A DNA stretch of 9,707 nucleotides from Castellaniella sp. UBA6218 (GTDB lineage Bacteria > Pseudomonadota > Gammaproteobacteria > Burkholderiales > Burkholderiaceae_B): positions 8,770-18,476 of the forward strand of contig DISE01000015.1 in NCBI GenBank assembly GCA_002421865.1, written 5' to 3'. The translations under genes and the position numbers were made by a program. Numbering within the stretch: the first letter of the stretch is position 1; each line of letters begins with the position of its first letter. The notes under the pieces are model-generated. The model had not been told where the DNA came from. It did not search any database and saw only the letters and a list, made by a program, of their open reading frames with translations. Below are positions 6,505 to 9,707 of the stretch, piece by piece.

Positions 6505-7482
6505 TCAAGAAAGTAGCCTGGGATGCCTGGATTCCAGGACCTCCGCCATCCAGTCCGCGAAGACACGCATGCGCCGGGGCGGGTGGCGGTGGTGGGGGAA
6601 CAACAGATTAACCGGCATCGGCGGCGGCGGACAATCCGGCAGGACCCCGACCAGCCCCGGCGCGCGTGCGGCGCTGGCCATCGGCACCTGGATCAGCCCG
6701 AGGCCCGCCCGGCAGGCGGCGTCATAGGCCGCGCTGTTGTCCACGGTCACCCGGGACCTCATCGGCACCCGGACGACGCGGCCGGCGGCGTCCCGGTATT
6801 CGAACATCGCCGGCCCGTCCGAAAGATTGGGGCGGTAGTCCACCAGCCAGTGACGCGCCAGGTCGTCGGGGCCAAGCGGCCGGCCGTGGATGCGCAGGTA
6901 ATCGGGGCTGGCGAAATTGCCCAGGGGCATCGCGCCCAGAGGGCGGCAGGCGAGAGACTCATCGACCACCGCGCCGACCCGGATGACGCAGTCCAGCCCT
7001 TCGCCGATCATGTCGGCGCGGCGGTCGGCGCTGGAGATCTCCACTCGCAAGGCCGGATGGCGCGCCAGAAACTCCGGCAGACGGGCCATCAGCGGACCCG
7101 TCGCCATACCCAGGGGCATGCCGACCCGCAAGCGGCCGTCCAACGGCCCGTCCGGGCGCCGGAAGAAGCCGCCCAGCTCGTCCAGGCCGTCCAGCACAGG
7201 CGCACACCGTTCCAGGAAGGCATGTCCATCCCCGGTCAGCCCGACCCGACGGGTGGTCCGCTGGAGCAGCCGCGCTCCGAGCCGCTTTTCCAGACGCAGG
7301 ACGGCCGTGGACACCGTCGCGCGCGGCAGCCGGAGCTGTTCCGCGGCCTGGGTGAAGCTGCCCAGGGCGGCGACCCGGATGAAAATCCGCAGATCCTCGG
7401 CCGAGGGCGTGTAGGCGGACTCGGGATCCGGCGGGCGCTTATTGATCGAAATATTCGACATGTATTGTTCTATAAAAGCCAT
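6505..7482 (-). CDS. LysR-type transcriptional regulator
   Basis: This 325-residue protein has an N-terminal winged helix-turn-helix (about 29-88: EDLRIFIRVAALGSFTQAAE, then LPRATVSTAVLRLEKRLGARL and a TTRRVGLT wing) and a substrate-binding effector domain (about 115-305, starting DGRLRVGMPLGMATGPLMAR). It should bind the shared region with the divergent dehydrogenase gene, activate or repress that gene when it binds a small ligand, and control itself. The conserved domain begins only near residue 29; most family members start almost directly with it. The alternative start at Met8 (ATG ending at 7459, beginning at 7461) is equally poor in ribosome site, and would leave both arms of the inverted repeat 7463-7506 upstream of the gene. 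The first 15 codons are strikingly AT-rich compared with the rest. The PfkB kinase gene follows 12 bp downstream. Confidence 0.93.
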   Translation of the reverse strand: MAFIEQYMSNISINKRPPDPESAYTPSAEDLRIFIRVAALGSFTQAAEQLRLPRATVSTAVLRLEKRLGARLLQRTTRRVGLTGDGHAFLERCAPVLDGLDELGGFFRRPDGPLDGRLRVGMPLGMATGPLMARLPEFLARHPALRVEISSADRRADMIGEGLDCVIRVGAVVDESLACRPLGAMPLGNFASPDYLRIHGRPLGPDDLARHWLVDYRPNLSDGPAMFEYRDAAGRVVRVPMRSRVTVDNSAAYDAACRAGLGLIQVPMASAARAPGLVGVLPDCPPPPMPVNLLFPHHRHPPRRMRVFADWMAEVLESRHPRLLS

Positions 7483-7506
7483 TTATCTGATTTTTTAAAA
7501 ACAATA
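7463..7506. promoter_or_regulatory. AT-rich divergent promoter region with inverted repeat
   Basis: The arms TATTGTT (7463-7469) and AACAATA (7500-7506) are exact reverse complements separated by 30 bp of AT-rich sequence including T6A5. The stretch lies between the divergent LysR and dehydrogenase genes, where a LysR-type regulator normally binds. TATAGT (7505-7510) could be a -10 box for the dehydrogenase, although no good -35 box is visible. Operator function is inferred. Confidence 0.4.
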
Positions 7507-7533
7507 TAGTTTCTCCACCCGCCCCGCAAGCCC

Positions 7534-7554
7534 GGCACCGCTCGGAGCGGCGCC
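7534..7554. repeat. GC-rich hairpin in the leader of the dehydrogenase gene
   Basis: GGC-A-CCGCTC and GAGCGG-C-GCC pair over nine of ten positions around a single G (in practice a 4-5 nt loop). It lies 53 bp before the dehydrogenase start. It could shape the mRNA leader or be a regulator site; no T-run follows, so it is not an evident attenuator. Confidence 0.3.
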
Positions 7555-7607
7555 ACGGGGAAACCGCATCCGGCCGCTCCGGGCGCCCCATCCACAGGAG
7601 ATCCATC

Positions 7608-8408
7608 ATGAACATGTCCGCGACCCATGCCGCCTCTTCTTCCGTCCCCCCGGCGCATCCCCTCACCTTCATCACCGGCGGAAGCCGGGGCCTGGGGCGC
7701 GCTGCCGCCCTGCATCTGGCGCGAGCGGGATGGGATATCGTCCTGACCTACCGGTCCCGCGAGGATCTGGCCCGGGAGGTCGTCGCCGAGATCCGGACGC
7801 TGGGCCGCGCCGCGCTCGCGCTGCCGCTGGACACGGCCCGGACGGCGGCCTTCCCCGCTCTGGCCGCCTCGTTGCCGGCGCGGCTGCGCGACACCTTCGG
7901 CCGGGACCGCCTGGATGCGCTGGTCAACAATGCCGGGACCGGCATCGACGCACCCTTCCTGGAGACCACCGAAGCGCAGTTCGACCAGATGATGGACGTG
8001 CACCTGAAGGGCGTGTTCTTCCTGACCCAGGCGCTGGCCCCGCTGCTGGCGGACGATGCCCGCATCCTCAACGTCTCCAGCGGCCTGACCCGGTTCTCCT
8101 TCCCCGGCAAGGCGGCCTACGCCATGATGAAGGGCGGGGTCGAGGTGCTGACGCGCTATCTCGCCAAAGAGCTGGGGCCACGCGGCATCCGTACCAACGT
8201 CCTGGCGCCTGGCGCCATCGCCACCGATTTCGGGGGCGGCGTGGTGCGTGACGATCCAGAAGTCCACGCCGCCGTCGCCAACCAGACGGCCCTGGGCCGC
8301 GTCGGCGAGGCGGACGACATCGGCGGCGCCATCGCGGCGCTGCTGGCACCAGGCAGCGCCTGGATCAATGGCCAGCGGATCGAGGCGTCGGGCGGCATGC
8401 TGCTCTGA
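7608..8408 (+). CDS. Short-chain dehydrogenase/reductase (SDR), probably NADP(H)-dependent
   Basis: This 266-residue classical SDR carries the cofactor motif TGGSRGLG (23-30), NNAG (107-110), the active-site Ser158 (LNVSSG) and YAMMK with Tyr171 and Lys175, 13 residues after the serine. The fourth catalytic residue, usually Asn in a VNxxG setting, is His132 (VHLKG), a variation seen in many SDRs. Arg49 and Arg51 after the second strand favour NADP(H). PGAIATDFGG (201-210) is the usual region after the active site. The substrate is unknown. A strong AGGAG at 7596-7600, 7 nt before the ATG, fixes the start. The gene stands divergent to the LysR-type regulator, the usual layout for a regulated target, and an MFS exporter follows after 84 bp. 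Confidence 0.94.
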   Translation: MNMSATHAASSSVPPAHPLTFITGGSRGLGRAAALHLARAGWDIVLTYRSREDLAREVVAEIRTLGRAALALPLDTARTAAFPALAASLPARLRDTFGRDRLDALVNNAGTGIDAPFLETTEAQFDQMMDVHLKGVFFLTQALAPLLADDARILNVSSGLTRFSFPGKAAYAMMKGGVEVLTRYLAKELGPRGIRTNVLAPGAIATDFGGGVVRDDPEVHAAVANQTALGRVGEADDIGGAIAALLAPGSAWINGQRIEASGGMLL

Positions 8409-8432
8409 GCCGCCCGGGACGGCCCCGGACTT

Positions 8433-8456
8433 CCAGGGATCAGGGTTTCCCCCTGG
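8433..8456. repeat. Imperfect dyad between SDR and MFS genes
   Basis: CCAGGG (8433-8438) can pair with CCCTGG (8451-8456), and the intervening CAGGG (8441-8445) can pair with the same CCCTG, so two alternative stems are possible. It sits just before the putative -10 box of the MFS gene and might be a weak terminator for the dehydrogenase transcript or an operator. Confidence 0.25.
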
Positions 8457-8457
8457 G

Positions 8458-8463
8458 TACAAT
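8458..8463 (+). promoter_or_regulatory. Candidate -10 box of the MFS gene
   Basis: TACAAT in the context GGGTACAATG, five of six matches to the sigma70 -10 consensus, would give a leader of about 25 nt before the start at 8493. No convincing -35 box is seen, and the gene has no Shine-Dalgarno, so the MFS gene may have its own weak promoter or be read through from the dehydrogenase gene. Confidence 0.35.
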
Positions 8464-8492
8464 GCCGGGTTTTCCCATTCGCCAGATTCTTC

Positions 8493-9692
8493 ATGTCTCA
8501 ACCATCAACCGCCGGAGCCGCTCGGGCGTCCTCCGGCCCGGTGCTCTTCGCCCTGGCGATCGGCGCATTCGCCATCGGCACCACCGAGTTCGCCACCATG
8601 AGCCTGCTGCCCTATTTTGCGCGGGATCTGGGCATCGACGCGCCCACGGCGGGCCGCGTCATCAGCGCCTATGCCCTGGGCGTGGTGGTGGGCGCCCCGC
8701 TGCTGACCGTGCTGGCCGCGCGCATGGCGCGGCGCACCTTGCTGGTGGCGCTGATGGGTGTGTTCGCCCTGTTCAACGGCCTGTGCGCCTTCGCCCCCAG
8801 CTACGGATGGCTGCTGGCGTTGCGCTTCCTGAGCGGCCTGCCCCACGGTGCGTACTTCGGCATCGGCGCGCTGATGGCCGTATCGCTGGTGCCGCACGAC
8901 AAACGCAACCAGGCGGTGGGCCGCATGTTCCTGGGGCTGACGGTGGCCACCATCGTCGGCGTGCCCTTCGCCAACTGGCTGGGTCATGCGCTGGACTGGC
9001 GCTGGGGCTTCGCGTTGGTGAGCCTTGCCGGCCTGCTGACCATGGGGCTGGTCGCCTGGCTGGCGCCGCACAGTCCGCCCGAACCAGGGGCCAGCCCCTG
9101 GCGCGAACTGGGCGCCCTGCGTCAACCGCAGGTCTGGCTGACCCTGGCGGTCGGCGCCATCGGCTTCGGCGGCCTGTTCGCCGTCTACACCTACCTGGCC
9201 GACGTGCTGCTGGAAGTGACGGGCGTGGCCCCCGACGTGGTTCCGCCGGTTCTGGCGGTCTTCGGCGTCGGCCTGACCATGGGGAACATCCTGGTGCCCT
9301 GGCTGGCCGACCGGGCACCGATGCCGACGGCGGCGGGTCTGCTGCTCTGGAGCGCGGCCATGACCGCGCTGTTCCCTCTGGCGGCCGGCAACGTCTGGAC
9401 GCTCTCGATCAATGTGTTCTTCATCGGCTTCGGCGGTGCGCTGGGCACGATCCTGCAGACCCGGCTGATGGATGTGGCCCGGCACGCGCAGGGTCTGGCT
9501 GCCGCGCTGAACCATTCCGCCTTCAATTTCGCCAACGCCCTGGGCCCCCTGCTGGGCGGCCTGGCCATTGCGGGCGGCCACGGCTGGACTTCACCCGGCT
9601 GGGTCGGCACCGGCCTGTCGCTGGCCGGCCTGGCAATCCTGTGCCTGTCACTGTGGATGAGTCCGGACACCGATCAGTCCCCTGCGGACTGA
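8493..9692 (+). CDS. MFS exporter, DHA1 drug/sugar efflux type (AraJ/YdhP-like)
   Basis: This 399-residue inner-membrane protein has about 12 hydrophobic helices and should export a small compound against a proton gradient. Typical DHA1 marks are IGTTEFATMSLLPYFARDLG (28-47) in and after helix 1, RMARR (77-81) at the helix 2-3 loop (motif A variant), RFLSGLPHGAYFGIGALMA (111-129) in helix 4, and GLTVATIVGVPFANWLG (148-164), the motif C-like helix 5 of antiporters. The length is normal. The start is supported by frame and by the position of helix 1, not by a ribosome site. The substrate is unknown; a product of the neighbouring dehydrogenase is one guess. The last ten codons form the left arm of a strong hairpin. 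Confidence 0.93.
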   Translation: MSQPSTAGAARASSGPVLFALAIGAFAIGTTEFATMSLLPYFARDLGIDAPTAGRVISAYALGVVVGAPLLTVLAARMARRTLLVALMGVFALFNGLCAFAPSYGWLLALRFLSGLPHGAYFGIGALMAVSLVPHDKRNQAVGRMFLGLTVATIVGVPFANWLGHALDWRWGFALVSLAGLLTMGLVAWLAPHSPPEPGASPWRELGALRQPQVWLTLAVGAIGFGGLFAVYTYLADVLLEVTGVAPDVVPPVLAVFGVGLTMGNILVPWLADRAPMPTAAGLLLWSAAMTALFPLAAGNVWTLSINVFFIGFGGALGTILQTRLMDVARHAQGLAAALNHSAFNFANALGPLLGGLAIAGGHGWTSPGWVGTGLSLAGLAILCLSLWMSPDTDQSPAD

Positions 9693-9704
9693 TCGGTGCC
9701 GGAC
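9661..9704 (+). terminator. Very strong hairpin across the MFS stop codon (candidate terminator)
   Basis: GTCCGG-A-CACCGATCAGTCC pairs with GGACTGATCGGTG-CCGGAC: 13 perfect bp, one bulged A, then 6 more bp, with a 5-nt loop (CCTGC). The stop codon TGA (9690-9692) lies in the right arm. The window ends three bases later, so whether a T-run follows cannot be seen; the visible bases are GAA. Confidence 0.6.
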
Positions 9705-9707
9705 GAA

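Noticed and set aside
5293..6516. 407-codon open frame on the + strand opposite the PfkB kinase
   Set aside because: Gly/His/Arg-rich antisense translation without motifs; both PfkB signatures lie on the other strand.
7470..8501. 343-codon - strand frame opposite the dehydrogenase
   Set aside because: No recognisable domain and composition of an antisense shadow; the SDR frame has the full catalytic set and a strong ribosome site.
1..9707. tRNA, rRNA, CRISPR array, insertion sequence or defence system
   Set aside because: No spaced direct repeats, transposase-like frames, terminal repeats or RNA gene signatures were seen in reading the window.

Overview
This is a GC-rich window with dense, mostly operonic genes. 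Codon use, the extended TACAAT-type -10 box and the gene content suggest a betaproteobacterium of the Alcaligenaceae/Bordetella-Achromobacter kind. That placement is an inference from style and not from a phylogenetic marker. I see no rRNA, tRNA, insertion sequence or CRISPR array.

The window has two halves. Positions 1-5500 form a sulfur-handling locus of two converging operons. On the + strand, the tail of an RND efflux pump overlaps a small DUF2892 membrane protein, which overlaps a TolC-type outer-membrane channel. After 24 bp comes a type I sulfide:quinone oxidoreductase with all three catalytic cysteines. On the - strand, a secreted two-domain rhodanese is followed by a YeeE/YedE thiosulfate-type transporter. 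Last comes a 56-residue single-span membrane protein that I found by translating the gap (3260-3430). The two operons end 3 bp apart, and a strong hairpin (3301-3330) lies inside the small gene. Together the genes suggest a sulfide/sulfane-sulfur module: SQR makes polysulfide from H2S at the inner membrane, the rhodanese moves sulfane sulfur in the periplasm, YeeE imports thiosulfate, and the pump may export a toxic sulfur product or another compound. The efflux link is an inference from gene order.

Positions 5593-9692 hold a separate regulatory and metabolic cluster. A LysR-type regulator and a PfkB-family sugar/nucleoside kinase run leftwards, 12 bp apart. Divergently, an NADP-type short-chain dehydrogenase and an MFS exporter of the AraJ/YdhP type run rightwards. 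The AT-rich LysR/SDR divergent region carries a 7-bp inverted repeat and a GC-rich leader hairpin. The MFS gene ends inside a very strong hairpin (9661-9704) at the window edge.

The most interesting items are the RND-DUF2892-TolC-SQR operon, the unannotated 56-residue protein behind YeeE, and the hairpins embedded in coding sequence.
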